This document shows, piece by piece, positions 34,518-42,910 of a stretch of DNA of 64,000 bases. The notes under the pieces were generated by a model, which did no database searches, was not told where the DNA came from, and was given only the letters and a program-made list of their open reading frames with translations. The stretch lies in assembly GCF_027947595.1 (NCBI RefSeq), contig NZ_CP116257.1, positions 6,012,001-6,076,000 on the forward strand, in the 5' to 3' direction. The translations under genes and the position numbers were made by a program. Origin of the DNA: Streptomyces lienomycini. GTDB lineage: Bacteria > Actinomycetota > Actinomycetes > Streptomycetales > Streptomycetaceae. Every line of letters begins with the position of its first letter. Within the stretch, counting starts at the first letter, position 1.

Positions 34518-34802
34518 TCAGGTGCCGCCCGGGATGAGGCCGTCGTCGCTCAGGAGCTCCTGGACCTCCTCCAGGGTGGCGTCCGGGGAGGGGAGGATGA
34601 GGTCGGACGGCTCCAGGGTGTCGTCCGGGAGGGGCTCGCCCAGTTCACGGACCTTGGCCAGGAGGGCCTGGAGGGTCGCGCGGAAGCCGGGGCCGTCGCC
34701 GTTCTCCATCTCGGCGAGGAGTTCGTCGTCCAGCTCGTTCAGCTGGGTGAGCCGGCCGTCGGCCAGCCTCAGCTGTCCCTCCCCCATGATCCGTACGATC
34801 AT
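34518..34802 (-). CDS. pspAA: PspA-associated protein PspAA
   Basis: The 94-aa small acidic protein begins MIVRIMGEGQLRLADGRLTQLNELDDELL, as in actinobacterial PspAA proteins encoded next to pspA. It ends with a helix TLEEVQELLSDDGLIP. Its stop lies 8 bp after a Gly/Thr-rich tail, and its start is 20 bp past the pspA stop, consistent with one operon. It is predicted to work with PspA in membrane-stress defence; its biochemical role is unknown. Confidence 0.85.
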   Translation of the reverse strand: MIVRIMGEGQLRLADGRLTQLNELDDELLAEMENGDGPGFRATLQALLAKVRELGEPLPDDTLEPSDLILPSPDATLEEVQELLSDDGLIPGGT

Positions 34803-34822
34803 GTCGCCCTCCTAGGCGTGGG

Positions 34823-35632
34823 CTACTGCTTGTCGAAGCGCGGGGTGTCCTGCGGCTGCTGCTGGGACTGCGACGGGGCCTGGTCCTGACCCTGGCCGCC
34901 CTCGATGGCCTGCCGGTCGGAGGTGCTGCCCCCGGCCAGCTCGGCCTTCATGCGCTGCAGTTCCAGCTCTACATCCGTACCACCGGAGAGCCGGTCCAGC
35001 TCGGCCTGGATGTCGTCCTTGTGCATGCCGGACTGGTCGTCGAGGGCGCCGGAGGCGAGCAGTTCGTCGATGGCGCCGGCCCGGGCCTGGAGCTGGGCGG
35101 TCTTGTCCTCGGCCCGCTGGATGGCCAGGCCGACGTCGCCCATCTCCTCGGAGATGCCGGAGAACGCCTCGCCGATGCGGGTCTGCGCCTGGGCCGCCGT
35201 GTAGGTGGCCTTGATGGTCTCCTTCTTCGTGCGGAAGGCGTCCACCTTGGCCTGGAGGCGTTGGGCCGCCAGGGTGAGCTTCTCCTCCTCGCCCTGGAGG
35301 GTGGCGTGCTGCGTCTCCAGGTCGGTGACCTGCTGCTGGAGCGCGGCACGCCGGGAGAGCGCCTCGCGGGCCAGGTCCTCGCGGCCCAGCGCCAGCGCCT
35401 TGCGGCCCTGGTCCTCCAGCTTGCCCGACTGGGACTGGAGCTGGTTGAGCTGCAGCTCCAGGCGCTTGCGGCTGGTCGCCACGTCGGCGACGCCGCGGCG
35501 CACCTTCTGCAGCAGCTCCAGCTGTTTCTGGTACGAGTAATCGAGGGTCTCGCGCGGGTCCTCGGCCCGGTCAAGGGCCTTGTTCGCCTTCGCGCGGAAG
35601 ATCATCCCCATACGCTTCATGACACCGCTCAT
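34823..35632 (-). CDS. pspA: PspA/IM30/Vipp1-family membrane stress protein
   Basis: The product is about 269 aa and almost entirely helical coiled coil. The N-terminal amphipathic helix MKRMGMIFRAKANKALDRAEDP is the membrane-binding part, followed by the usual YQKQLELLQKVRRGVADVATSRKRLE region. The C-terminal 40 residues are Gln/Ser-rich and disordered. The start could be ATG 35632 (GAAGGGGG 12 nt upstream) or ATG 35620; the second fits the family N-terminus better. ESCRT-III-like polymers of this family seal damaged membranes. A perfect palindrome lies 150 bp upstream (35780-35793). Confidence 0.93.
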   Translation of the reverse strand: MSGVMKRMGMIFRAKANKALDRAEDPRETLDYSYQKQLELLQKVRRGVADVATSRKRLELQLNQLQSQSGKLEDQGRKALALGREDLAREALSRRAALQQQVTDLETQHATLQGEEEKLTLAAQRLQAKVDAFRTKKETIKATYTAAQAQTRIGEAFSGISEEMGDVGLAIQRAEDKTAQLQARAGAIDELLASGALDDQSGMHKDDIQAELDRLSGGTDVELELQRMKAELAGGSTSDRQAIEGGQGQDQAPSQSQQQPQDTPRFDKQ

Positions 35633-35930
35633 GGGCTTCGCGCGCCCCCTTCTGACCGACTCCAGCTCCAGCGACTGCAACAAGACCCACAGTACGGGCC
35701 CTGCATCCATTACCGCACTGTTCGGGGACGGATGCGCTCATCCCCAAGGACGACTGCGTACGCTCCCGGTCCGGCGTAGGGAGTAGGTACTCCTCGGGGG
35801 TGTCCGGAATGCACCGGTGCCCGAGGCCGTACACAACGTCCCCTCTGTCCTTTTACAGACGACCGGCGTTGCCGGATCGTTCCCCACCGGACTGGGGTCC
35901 ACACCCCGGGACCCCGTACCCTTGGGTTTT
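35633..35930. promoter_or_regulatory. Divergent region pspA / DUF3043 with palindrome GGAGTAGGTACTCC
   Basis: The 298-bp gap contains at 35780-35793 a perfect 14-bp inverted repeat with 6-bp arms (GGAGTA and TACTCC around GG). A related GGGAGTAGG half-site occurs on the minus strand ahead of the RND gene, around 32380-32390. The motif resembles, but does not equal, the GAGTAC-type inverted repeats described for envelope-stress regulators such as MacR. A TACCCT box 7 bp before the GTG of the DUF3043 gene suggests a leaderless transcript. Confidence 0.45.
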
Positions 35931-36530
35931 GTGTTCCGTAGCCGTGCCAAGGATGAGAAGGCCCAGAGCGCCGTCAGCGCGCCGGTGACCGACTCCAAGC
36001 AGCCCCGTGACCCGCAGGCCCCGAAGGGAAGGCCCACGCCCAAGCGCAGTGCGGCCCAGTCCCAGCGCCGCAGCGTCGCCAGTACGCCGATGACGCGCAA
36101 GGACGCCGCCAAGCGTCAGCGCGAGGAGCGGCGGACCGCGATGGCCCGGCAGCGCGAGGCCCTGGCGAAGGGCGACGAGCGGTACCTGCCGGCCCGCGAC
36201 AAGGGCCCGGTCCGCAAGTTCGCGCGCGACTTCATCGACTCGCGGTTCAACATCGCGGAGTACTTCCTGCCGATGGCCGTGGTCATCCTCGTACTGAGCA
36301 TGATCCGGGTGGCCTCGCTGCAGAACGTCGCGCTGCTGCTGTGGCTGGTCGTGATCGTGCTGATCGTGCTGGACTCGATCGTCAACGGCTTCCGGCTGAA
36401 GAAGCGTCTCGCCGAGCGCTTCCCGGACGAGCGCAGGCGCGGCGCGGTCGCCTACGGGCTGATGCGTTCGCTCCAGATGCGCCGGCTGCGGCTGCCCAAG
36501 CCCCAGGTCAAGCGCGGGGAGCGGCCCTGA
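35931..36530 (+). CDS. DUF3043 membrane protein
   Basis: The 199-aa product has a basic, Ser/Lys-rich cytosolic half (residues 1-105, including RPTPKRSAAQSQRRS), a conserved DFIDSRFNIAEYFLPMAV block, two membrane helices (about 117-135 and 138-157) and a basic tail. DUF3043 is conserved in actinobacteria and of unknown function. The GTG start at 35931 gives VFRSRAKDEKAQ, the typical N-terminus. The stop TGA overlaps the CTG start of the next gene. Confidence 0.88.
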   Translation: MFRSRAKDEKAQSAVSAPVTDSKQPRDPQAPKGRPTPKRSAAQSQRRSVASTPMTRKDAAKRQREERRTAMARQREALAKGDERYLPARDKGPVRKFARDFIDSRFNIAEYFLPMAVVILVLSMIRVASLQNVALLLWLVVIVLIVLDSIVNGFRLKKRLAERFPDERRRGAVAYGLMRSLQMRRLRLPKPQVKRGERP

Positions 36531-37315
36531 GCACGACGCCGTTCGCCGGGGGCGCGGCCAAGGCCTGGACGGCGGGGCTGTCCGGGCTGCGCAACGTCGT
36601 ACGGCAGGAGCTGGTGGCCCGGCAACTGGACGAGCAGATAGCCGGGCGCTTCGCCGTGGGCAGGCGGCTGCGGGTGCTCGACGTCGGGATGGGCCAGGGC
36701 ACCCAGGCACTGCGGCTGGCCCGGGCCGGGCACCAGGTGACCGGCGTGGAGCGGGACGCCACGATGATCGCCGCGGCGCGCGAGGCGCTGGCCGGGCAGC
36801 CGGAGGGCATCCGGGAGCGGATGCGGATCGTCGAGGGGGACGGCCGGGACACCGGCGTGCACTTCCTGCCGGGCAGCTTCGACGTGGTGCTGTGCCACGG
36901 CGTGCTGATGTACGTCGAGGAGCCCGATCCGCTGCTCGCCGGGCTGGCCAGGATGCTCGCCCCGGGCGGCCTGCTGTCCCTCGTGGTGCGCAACGGCGAC
37001 GCGCTCGCGCTGCGCCCCGGCCTGCACGGCGACTGGGCCGGCGCGCTGGCCGCCTTCGACACCGTGAACTACCGCAACCGCCTGGGCCTCGACGTCCGCG
37101 CGGACCGGCTGGCGACGCTGACGGCGAAGCTCGCGGGCATCGGGGCGCCGCTGCACACCTGGTACGGCGTGCGGGTGTTCACGGACACGGCGCCCGACGG
37201 CGCCCCCGCCCCGGACGACCTCGAGGTCCTGCTGGCGGCCGAGGAGCGGGCCGGCCGGACGGACCCGTACCGCACGGTCGCGGCGCTGCTGCACCTGTGC
37301 GGGGTGCGCGGCTAG
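36527..37315 (+). CDS. Class I SAM-dependent methyltransferase, apparent CTG start
   Basis: The 262-aa product contains the SAM motif VLDVGMGQGTQALRLARAGHQVTGVERD, then DVVLCHGVLMYVEEPDPLL and LAPGGLLSLVVRNGDALALRPG. The C-terminal part resembles CmoA/SmtA-type tRNA-modifying methyltransferases. No ATG, GTG or TTG exists between the DUF3043 stop region and the first conserved residues. Codon CTG at 36527 overlaps the upstream stop (CTGA), has GGGGA 6 nt upstream and yields LSTTPFAGGAAKAW, so it is the likely start. Confidence 0.88.
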   Translation: MSTTPFAGGAAKAWTAGLSGLRNVVRQELVARQLDEQIAGRFAVGRRLRVLDVGMGQGTQALRLARAGHQVTGVERDATMIAAAREALAGQPEGIRERMRIVEGDGRDTGVHFLPGSFDVVLCHGVLMYVEEPDPLLAGLARMLAPGGLLSLVVRNGDALALRPGLHGDWAGALAAFDTVNYRNRLGLDVRADRLATLTAKLAGIGAPLHTWYGVRVFTDTAPDGAPAPDDLEVLLAAEERAGRTDPYRTVAALLHLCGVRG

Positions 37316-37393
37316 CTCGTTCCGTCACCGCGTCGGCGCCCGTTCGGGTGTTCACCGGGGGCCGCGGCCGGGGTGCGCCGTGAGACTCGGGGC

Positions 37394-38473
37394 ATGGACA
37401 CTTCCCGCGCCCGTCTGTCCCGTCCGGTGGCCGTGCTGGCCTGTTCCCTGCTGCTCCTGACCGGCTGCTCCGGCGCCGGTTCCGGCACCGACCGGGGCTC
37501 CGGGAGCGCGCGGGAGGGCGACACGGCGCAGGCCGCGGCGCCGCGCGCGGCGAGCGACCTGCAGGCCGACTACGAGCGGGTCATCAAGGACGTGCTGCCG
37601 TCGGTGGTGCAGATCCAGGCGGGCGACGCACTGGGGTCGGGGGTCGTCTACGACGACAAGGGGCATGTCGTCACCAACGCCCACGTCGTCGGGGACAGCA
37701 AGTCCTTCCGGGTGACGACCGCCCGCGACGAGGGCGCCTCCACGGCGAAGCTCGTCTCCTCCTACCCGGAGCAGGACCTGGCCGTCATCAAGCTGGACAA
37801 GGTGCCGGACGGCATGAAGGCGGCCCGCTTCGGGGACTCCGCGAAGGTGGAGGTGGGGCAGATCGTGCTGGCGATGGGCTCGCCGCTCGGCCTGTCCTCC
37901 AGCGTGACGCAGGGCATCGTGTCGGCCACCGGCCGGACCGTCACGGAGGGCAGCAGCGGGGGCGGCACGGGCGCGACCATCGCCAACATGGTGCAGACGT
38001 CGGCGGCCATCAACCCCGGCAACAGCGGGGGTGCCCTGGTGAACCTCGACGGGCAGGTGATCGGCATCCCGACGCTGGCGGCGACCGACCCGGGCCTCGG
38101 CGACAGCGCGGCGCCCGGCATCGGGTTCGCGATCCCGGCGTCGATGGTGACGACGGTGGCCGGGCAGATCATCAGGAACGGCAAGGTCACCGACTCGGGC
38201 CGGGCCGCGCTCGGCATCACCGCCCGTACGGTCGTCGACGACGGCTACCGGCCCGCCGGGGCGGCCGTCGTCGACGTGAGCGGCGGCGGGGCCGCCGACG
38301 ACGCGGGGCTGCGTCCCGGGGACGTCATCGTCGGGCTCGGGGACACGGACATCACCACGATCACCTCGCTCTCCGAGGCGCTGGCGTCGATGCGGCCGGG
38401 CGACCGGACGAAGCTGACGTACACCCGCGACGGCGACCGGCACACCGCCGAGGTGACCCTGGGCGAGCAGTGA
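37394..38473 (+). CDS. HtrA/DegP-like serine protease lipoprotein with PDZ domain
   Basis: The product is 359 aa. The signal peptide ends at lipobox LLTGC (Cys25), so it is anchored to the outer face of the membrane. In the trypsin-like domain His97 is in TNAHVVG, Asp128 in EQDLAVIK and Ser211 in NPGNSGGAL. The PDZ domain starts about residue 270 (ALGITARTVVDDGY, then GGAADDAGLRPGDVIVGLG). It likely degrades or repairs misfolded exported proteins. It lies near the pspA genes, in a region rich in envelope-stress functions. ATG 37394 is preferred over GTG 37373. Confidence 0.95.
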   Translation: MDTSRARLSRPVAVLACSLLLLTGCSGAGSGTDRGSGSAREGDTAQAAAPRAASDLQADYERVIKDVLPSVVQIQAGDALGSGVVYDDKGHVVTNAHVVGDSKSFRVTTARDEGASTAKLVSSYPEQDLAVIKLDKVPDGMKAARFGDSAKVEVGQIVLAMGSPLGLSSSVTQGIVSATGRTVTEGSSGGGTGATIANMVQTSAAINPGNSGGALVNLDGQVIGIPTLAATDPGLGDSAAPGIGFAIPASMVTTVAGQIIRNGKVTDSGRAALGITARTVVDDGYRPAGAAVVDVSGGGAADDAGLRPGDVIVGLGDTDITTITSLSEALASMRPGDRTKLTYTRDGDRHTAEVTLGEQ

Positions 38474-38474
38474 C

Positions 38475-38492
38475 GGGGGCGGATCCGCCCCC
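38475..38492. terminator. Palindromic terminator-like element between convergent genes
   Basis: The 18-bp perfect palindrome GGGGGCGGATCCGCCCCC lies 2 bp beyond the HtrA stop and 25 bp before the opposite stop. It is followed by a C-run on the plus strand. Confidence 0.6.
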
Positions 38493-38516
38493 GCCCCCCG
38501 CCCGGGCACCGGCCCC

Positions 38517-38765
38517 TCAGACCTCGCTCTCGGCGTCGGTCCCGGCCTCGGCCTCGGTCTCCTCGGCGTGCAGGCTCATCGGGCCGTAGATCTCGGTGGC
38601 GTCCTCGAACAGCCGCACCTGGTCGGTGCCGCCCTCCTTGAGGTCCTTCCAGTACTCCCCGATCCAGGACTCGGCGTCCCCTTGCGTGGTGAACTCCTCG
38701 GGCTGCACCGCGGGCTGGACCTCCGTCCCCTCGGCCGTCTCGAACCGCCACGTCCATGCCGCCAT
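38517..38765 (-). CDS. Small conserved acidic protein of unknown function
   Basis: The 82-aa product, AAWTWRFETAEGTEVQPAV followed by EEFTTQGDAESWIGEYWKDL, is a compact fold I associate with short conserved Streptomyces proteins. Its Glu/Asp-rich tail (EETEAEAGTDAESEV) is probably disordered. GGGAGG lies 5 nt ahead of the ATG. It converges with the HtrA gene. Confidence 0.7.
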   Translation of the reverse strand: MAAWTWRFETAEGTEVQPAVQPEEFTTQGDAESWIGEYWKDLKEGGTDQVRLFEDATEIYGPMSLHAEETEAEAGTDAESEV

Positions 38766-38960
38766 GTACGCCTCCCAGATGTGAGCACATGCAGAGCGGA
38801 AGCCGGATCCTGGTCCCGCCTCCGTCCGCAGCCTATGCGCTGGGCCGGGTGCGCCGTAGAAGGCCCGGAGACGAGACGGAGGCGGGATCCGCCGGCGGGA
38901 CGGCCGCTGCTCGGGGGACTCGGGCGCGCACGTCTCCGGGCGACCGGGGAAAATCGGTGC

Positions 38961-40160
38961 GTGGACGTGACTCTGCTCGGCACCGGTGCCCCCGCGGGAC
39001 TCCCCCGCCCCGACTGTCCCTGCGCGGCCTGTGCCGCGGCGCAGGGCGAGGACGCGCGCGCGGCGACCGCGCTGCTGGTGGACGGGGCGCTGCTGCTCGA
39101 CCTGACCCCGGGGGCGGCGTTCGCCGCGGCCCGTGCCGGACACTCCCTGGCCGGTGTCCGGCAGGTGCTGCTCTCCCACCCGCACGACGGCCCCGCCGTG
39201 GAGGTCCCGGCGGGCCTGCCGCAGCCGGGCCGGGTGCCGGACGGGCGGGAGCTGGCGCTGCTGACCGGGCACCGGGTGCGGGCGGTGGCGCTGGACGCGC
39301 CGGGCACCGGGTACGCGGTGACGGGGCCGGACGGCGGGCGGCTCCTGTACGTGCCGCCGGGTGGCGCCCCGGCCGGTCTGGAGGCGCCCGCGGAGCCGTA
39401 CGACCTGGTCCTCGCGGACGTCGTGGGGCGGCCGGACGCGCTGGCGCGGCTGCGGGCGGTGGGCGCGGCGGGCCCGACGACGGACGTCGTCGCCGTCCAC
39501 CTGGACCACGACGTGCCGCCGGGCCGGGAGCTGGCGCGGCGGCTCGCGGCGGCCGGCGCACGGGCGGTGCCGGACGGCACGACGCTGGCGGTGGGCTCGT
39601 ACGAGGACGTGCCCGACGTACCGCGGCGCACCCTGGTGCTGGGCGGCGCCCGGTCGGGCAAGTCGGTGGAGGCGGAGCACCGCCTCGAGTCCTTCCCCGA
39701 CGTGCTCTACGTGGCCACCGGCGGCACCCGGGGCGGAGACACCGAGTGGGCGGCGCGGGTCGGCGCGCACCGGGAACGCCGCCCCGGTTCGTGGCGGACC
39801 GCCGAGACCTGCGACCTGGTCCCCCTGCTGGCCGACGAGGGGCCGCCGCTCCTGATCGACTGCCTGTCCCTGTGGCTGACGGACGCGATGGACGCGGTCG
39901 GCGCGTGGGACGACGCGGAGTGGGCCGACGGCGGCGAACGGGCGCTCAGGGACCGGCTGCGGGAACTGACCGAGGCGGTACGCGCCACCCGGCGCACGGT
40001 GGTGGCGGTCTCCAACGAGGTCGGCTCGGGCATCGTCCCGGCCACCGCGTCCGGCCGCCGCTACCGCGACGAACTCGGCCGCCTGAACGCGGCGTTCGCC
40101 GCCGAGTGCGAGCAGGTGCTGCTGGTGGTGGCGGGCCAGGCGCTGGTGCTACGGGGCTGA
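38961..40160 (+). CDS. cobU: Metallo-beta-lactamase-like domain fused to CobU (adenosylcobinamide kinase/guanylyltransferase)
   Basis: The 399-aa product has two parts. Residues 1-215 resemble a PhnP-type metallo-beta-lactamase fold: LLGTGAPAGLPRPDCPCAAC, LLSHPHDGP and a late VHLDHDVPPGRE. The usual HxHxDH metal motif is eroded to H-P-H-D-G. Residues 224-399 are CobU: P-loop GGARSGKS (228-235), the guanylylated His region RVGAHRERRPGSWRT, LLIDCLSLWLTD, and VSNEVGSGIVPATASGRRYRDELGRLN. CobU activates adenosylcobinamide for nucleotide-loop assembly; cobT and cobS follow. The GTG start has only a weak GGGGAAA site. It overlaps the convergent methyltransferase gene by 12 bp. Confidence 0.9.
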   Translation: MDVTLLGTGAPAGLPRPDCPCAACAAAQGEDARAATALLVDGALLLDLTPGAAFAAARAGHSLAGVRQVLLSHPHDGPAVEVPAGLPQPGRVPDGRELALLTGHRVRAVALDAPGTGYAVTGPDGGRLLYVPPGGAPAGLEAPAEPYDLVLADVVGRPDALARLRAVGAAGPTTDVVAVHLDHDVPPGRELARRLAAAGARAVPDGTTLAVGSYEDVPDVPRRTLVLGGARSGKSVEAEHRLESFPDVLYVATGGTRGGDTEWAARVGAHRERRPGSWRTAETCDLVPLLADEGPPLLIDCLSLWLTDAMDAVGAWDDAEWADGGERALRDRLRELTEAVRATRRTVVAVSNEVGSGIVPATASGRRYRDELGRLNAAFAAECEQVLLVVAGQALVLRG

Positions 40161-40868
40161 CGCGTCCTTGCGCGCGATGACCCGGTGGCCGCGGGTGCCG
40201 GTGAGGACCGTGCAGCCCTGGGCCACGAGTTCGGCGCTCAGTCCGACGGGGTGCACGGGAGACAGGCGGCGCGGGTCGGGCACGTCGACGAGGAGGTGCC
40301 CGCCGGGCCGCAGCACCCGCAGCGCGCCCCGCAGTTCGGCCCGGGGGTCCGCGACCCGCTCCAGATACTGGAAGAGGCTGACGACGTCGTAGCGCTCCCG
40401 CAGCCGGACCGCGATGTGATGATCCGTCAGCCGTCCGACGAACGCCTCCTCCACCCGTTCCACGGCGCGGGCCCGCAGCACGCGGGGGGTGGGGTCGAGG
40501 CCGTCGAACGAGGTGTACGGGAAGTACGTCCGGGCGGTCAGCGGGAAGTCGGCGTCACCGGTGCCGACGTCCAGCCAGCTCTCGGGCTCCGGGCAGCGGC
40601 GGACCATCGCGCGGGCGGCCCGGCCGTGCTTCAGCCGGACGCCGGCGCGGACCACCGGACGCTCGGGCCCCGGGGTGAGCGGCGGGTTGCGGAAGACGTG
40701 GCGGCAGTCGTGGCACCGCACCAGGGCGGACCGGTGAGGTGCGCCCTGCCGCGGTCCGTCTCCGCCCGGCCGGGCCCGCAGCCGCCGCGATCCGCACCAG
40801 GGGCAGTCCTCGCGGTACGGCCCGTACGGAGGGACGGGAGGCACCGAGGGGGCGGAGGGTCCGGACAC
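40149..40868 (-). CDS. Zinc-ribbon plus class I methyltransferase
   Basis: The 239-aa product starts with CPWCGSRRL and RCHDCRHVFRNPPL, a four-Cys ribbon, followed by a SAM methyltransferase: SWLDVGTGDADFPLTA (motif I), DGLDPT, DVVSLFQYLERVADPRAEL and VLRPGGHLLVDVPDPRRLSP. The GTG at 40868 (CGGGAG 6 nt upstream) is preferred, with ATG 40916 as an alternative adding 16 residues. The fold is common in surface-glycan and natural-product loci. Here it lies inside the cobalamin cluster with no clear functional link. Confidence 0.82.
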   Translation of the reverse strand: MSGPSAPSVPPVPPYGPYREDCPWCGSRRLRARPGGDGPRQGAPHRSALVRCHDCRHVFRNPPLTPGPERPVVRAGVRLKHGRAARAMVRRCPEPESWLDVGTGDADFPLTARTYFPYTSFDGLDPTPRVLRARAVERVEEAFVGRLTDHHIAVRLRERYDVVSLFQYLERVADPRAELRGALRVLRPGGHLLVDVPDPRRLSPVHPVGLSAELVAQGCTVLTGTRGHRVIARKDASAP

Positions 40869-41028
40869 GGGCGGCTCCCGACACGAGACGAGGACGTACG
40901 CGGGAACGTACGACATTCCAGGCAAAACGTTACGTAGGTGATCGCGATCCGGAGTGCAACGACGCAGCCCGGGCGCGGTGCCCACGGGCCCTCCTCCGGG
41001 TTCGGCCGGGGCCGGTACTGTTCGGCGA

Positions 41029-42102
41029 ATGAGCTCGCTGAATCTCGACGACTTCACCGACCTGATCGAACGCCCCGACGGCGGGGTACGTCGCGACGCG
41101 GAGGCGCGTCGGGAGCGTCAGGTCGTGCCGCCCGGATCGCTGGGCCGCCTGGACGACCTGGGCGAGTGGCTGGCTGCGGCGCAGTCCGCCGTACCGGTAC
41201 GGCCCGTGGAACGGCCTCGGGTGGTGCTCTTCGCCGGTGACCACAAGGTCGCCGAGCTGGGCGTCTCGGCACGGCCGGCGGGCGGTGCGGGCGCGCTGGT
41301 GCGCGAGGTGCTGGAGGGCGGCCGTCCGGTGTCGGTGCTCGCCCGGCGCCTGAGCGTGCCGGTGCGGGTCGTCGACATGTCCCTGGACTGCGACCCCGGG
41401 ACGCTGCCGGCCGAGGTGGCGGGACACCGGGTGCGGCGCGGTGGCGGACGTATCGACATCGAGGACGCGCTGACCCTCGAGGAGGCGGAGGCCGCCTTCC
41501 GGGCCGGGGTGGCGGTGGCCGACGAGGAGGCCGACTCGGGCACGGACCTGGTGGTGCTCGGCGATGTGAGCGTGGGCGGGACGACGGCGGCGGGCGTACT
41601 GGTCGCGGCGCTGTGCGGGACGGACGCGTCGGTCGTCACCGGCCGGGGCGGGCTGCCGATCGACGACCTGGCCTGGATGCGCAAGTGCGCGGCGATCCGC
41701 GACGCGCTGCGCCGGGCGCGGCCCGTCCTCGGCGACCAGTTGCGGCTCCTCGCCACGGTCGGCGGCGCGGACCTCACCGCCATGACGGGCTTCCTGCTGC
41801 AGAGCGCGGTGCGCAAGACGCCGGTGGTTCTGGACGGCGTCGTGACGGCGGCGTGCGCGCTGGTCGGGCAGCGGATCGCCTTCCGGGCACCGGACTGGTG
41901 GCTGGCGGCCCACGACAGCGGGGAGCCGGGCCAGGCCAAGGCGCTGGACCGGATGGCCCTGGAGCCGCTGCTGTCCCAGGGCGTGAAGGTGGGCGAGGGC
42001 GCGGGCGGCCTGCTGGCCCTGCCCGTCGTCCAGGCGGCGGCGTCCTTGGCGGCGGAGCTGCCGGAGGTCTTCGACGACGAGGCCGTGACCGCCGGCGGGT
42101 GA
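41029..42102 (+). CDS. cobT: Nicotinate-nucleotide--dimethylbenzimidazole phosphoribosyltransferase
   Basis: The 357-aa enzyme makes alpha-ribazole phosphate, the lower ligand precursor of cobalamin. Family features are VPPGSLGRLDDLGEWLA, VVLFAGDHKVAELGVSA, VVLGDVSVGGTTAAGVLVAAL, VLDGVVTAACAL, and the catalytic-Glu region LSQGVKVGEGAGGLLALPVVQAAA. The ATG is preceded by an AT-poor leader without a strong ribosome site. It lies between cobU and cobS but is separated from them by two minus-strand genes. Confidence 0.95.
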   Translation: MSSLNLDDFTDLIERPDGGVRRDAEARRERQVVPPGSLGRLDDLGEWLAAAQSAVPVRPVERPRVVLFAGDHKVAELGVSARPAGGAGALVREVLEGGRPVSVLARRLSVPVRVVDMSLDCDPGTLPAEVAGHRVRRGGGRIDIEDALTLEEAEAAFRAGVAVADEEADSGTDLVVLGDVSVGGTTAAGVLVAALCGTDASVVTGRGGLPIDDLAWMRKCAAIRDALRRARPVLGDQLRLLATVGGADLTAMTGFLLQSAVRKTPVVLDGVVTAACALVGQRIAFRAPDWWLAAHDSGEPGQAKALDRMALEPLLSQGVKVGEGAGGLLALPVVQAAASLAAELPEVFDDEAVTAGG

Positions 42103-42108
42103 ACGGCG

Positions 42109-42849
42109 TCACCGCGGATCCGGGCGCCCCCCGATCCAGTCCTGGACGGCGCGGCGCGGCCCGGACCAGCGGCGGTCGTGGTGGTAGGCGCGCAGCCGGG
42201 CCCTGGCGCGGGCGCGCGGGCGGCGGGCGTAGAAGCGCCGCGCCCAGGGCGACCCGGGCCGGGCCAGCCGGACCGCCCCGATCAGGGCGACGACGGGCAC
42301 GATCACCCCGAAGACCGCGAGGCGGGCCTTCCCCTTGGCGAGGGCGAGCAGGGAGAACAGGAAGTTCCCCCCGACGGTCGCGATGACGTTCGCGCGGTCC
42401 TGCAACTCGTCCTGCGACACCCCGTCGACCCCGAACGGCGTGAACCCGGCGAGGACCAGCCCGACCAGGGCCGCGGTGAGCACCACGACCTCCACGCTCT
42501 TGCGTCCCGCCTCGGTCCAGTAGACGTCGTCCAGGTGCAGGATCAGCGCGAACTCGTCCAGGACGAGCCCCGCCCCGATGCCGAAGACCACGGCCGCGAG
42601 CGCGGACCCGAACCCGTGCCGCCCCCCGGCGACCGCCCCGAAGCCCCCGACGACGGTGAGCACGATCCCGGGCACCACGTGGTGGATGTGCACCCCGCCC
42701 GCCTCGACGTTGCCGAACGGCCCCTTGCCCGCCCGGATCAGCCGCGTGACGACCCGGGTGACGACGAACGTCAGCACGAACGCCGTGAGCGCGAGGAGCA
42801 GCGGCAGCTTGCCCGGTTCCACGATGTTGCGCTGCCACCAATCTCCCAT
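42109..42849 (-). CDS. Polytopic membrane protein with HIHH and DEFALILHLDDVYW motifs
   Basis: The 246-aa product has about six membrane helices. Between helices 1 and 2 lies GVHIHHVVPG, and after helix 3 GLVLDEFALILHLDDVYWTEAGRKS. The clustered His and Asp/Glu residues could bind a metal or a phospho-lipid head group. I recognise the pattern as conserved in actinobacterial membrane proteins of unknown function, not as a known enzyme. The C-terminus is Arg-rich. It sits between cobT and cobS on the opposite strand, only 6 bp past the cobT stop. Confidence 0.75.
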   Translation of the reverse strand: MGDWWQRNIVEPGKLPLLLALTAFVLTFVVTRVVTRLIRAGKGPFGNVEAGGVHIHHVVPGIVLTVVGGFGAVAGGRHGFGSALAAVVFGIGAGLVLDEFALILHLDDVYWTEAGRKSVEVVVLTAALVGLVLAGFTPFGVDGVSQDELQDRANVIATVGGNFLFSLLALAKGKARLAVFGVIVPVVALIGAVRLARPGSPWARRFYARRPRARARARLRAYHHDRRWSGPRRAVQDWIGGRPDPR

Positions 42850-42910
42850 ATGCGCACTTTATTTCCCGGGGCCCGCAAGCGCCCTGTCGACCGCCGGGTA
42901 GTCTGCGCCG

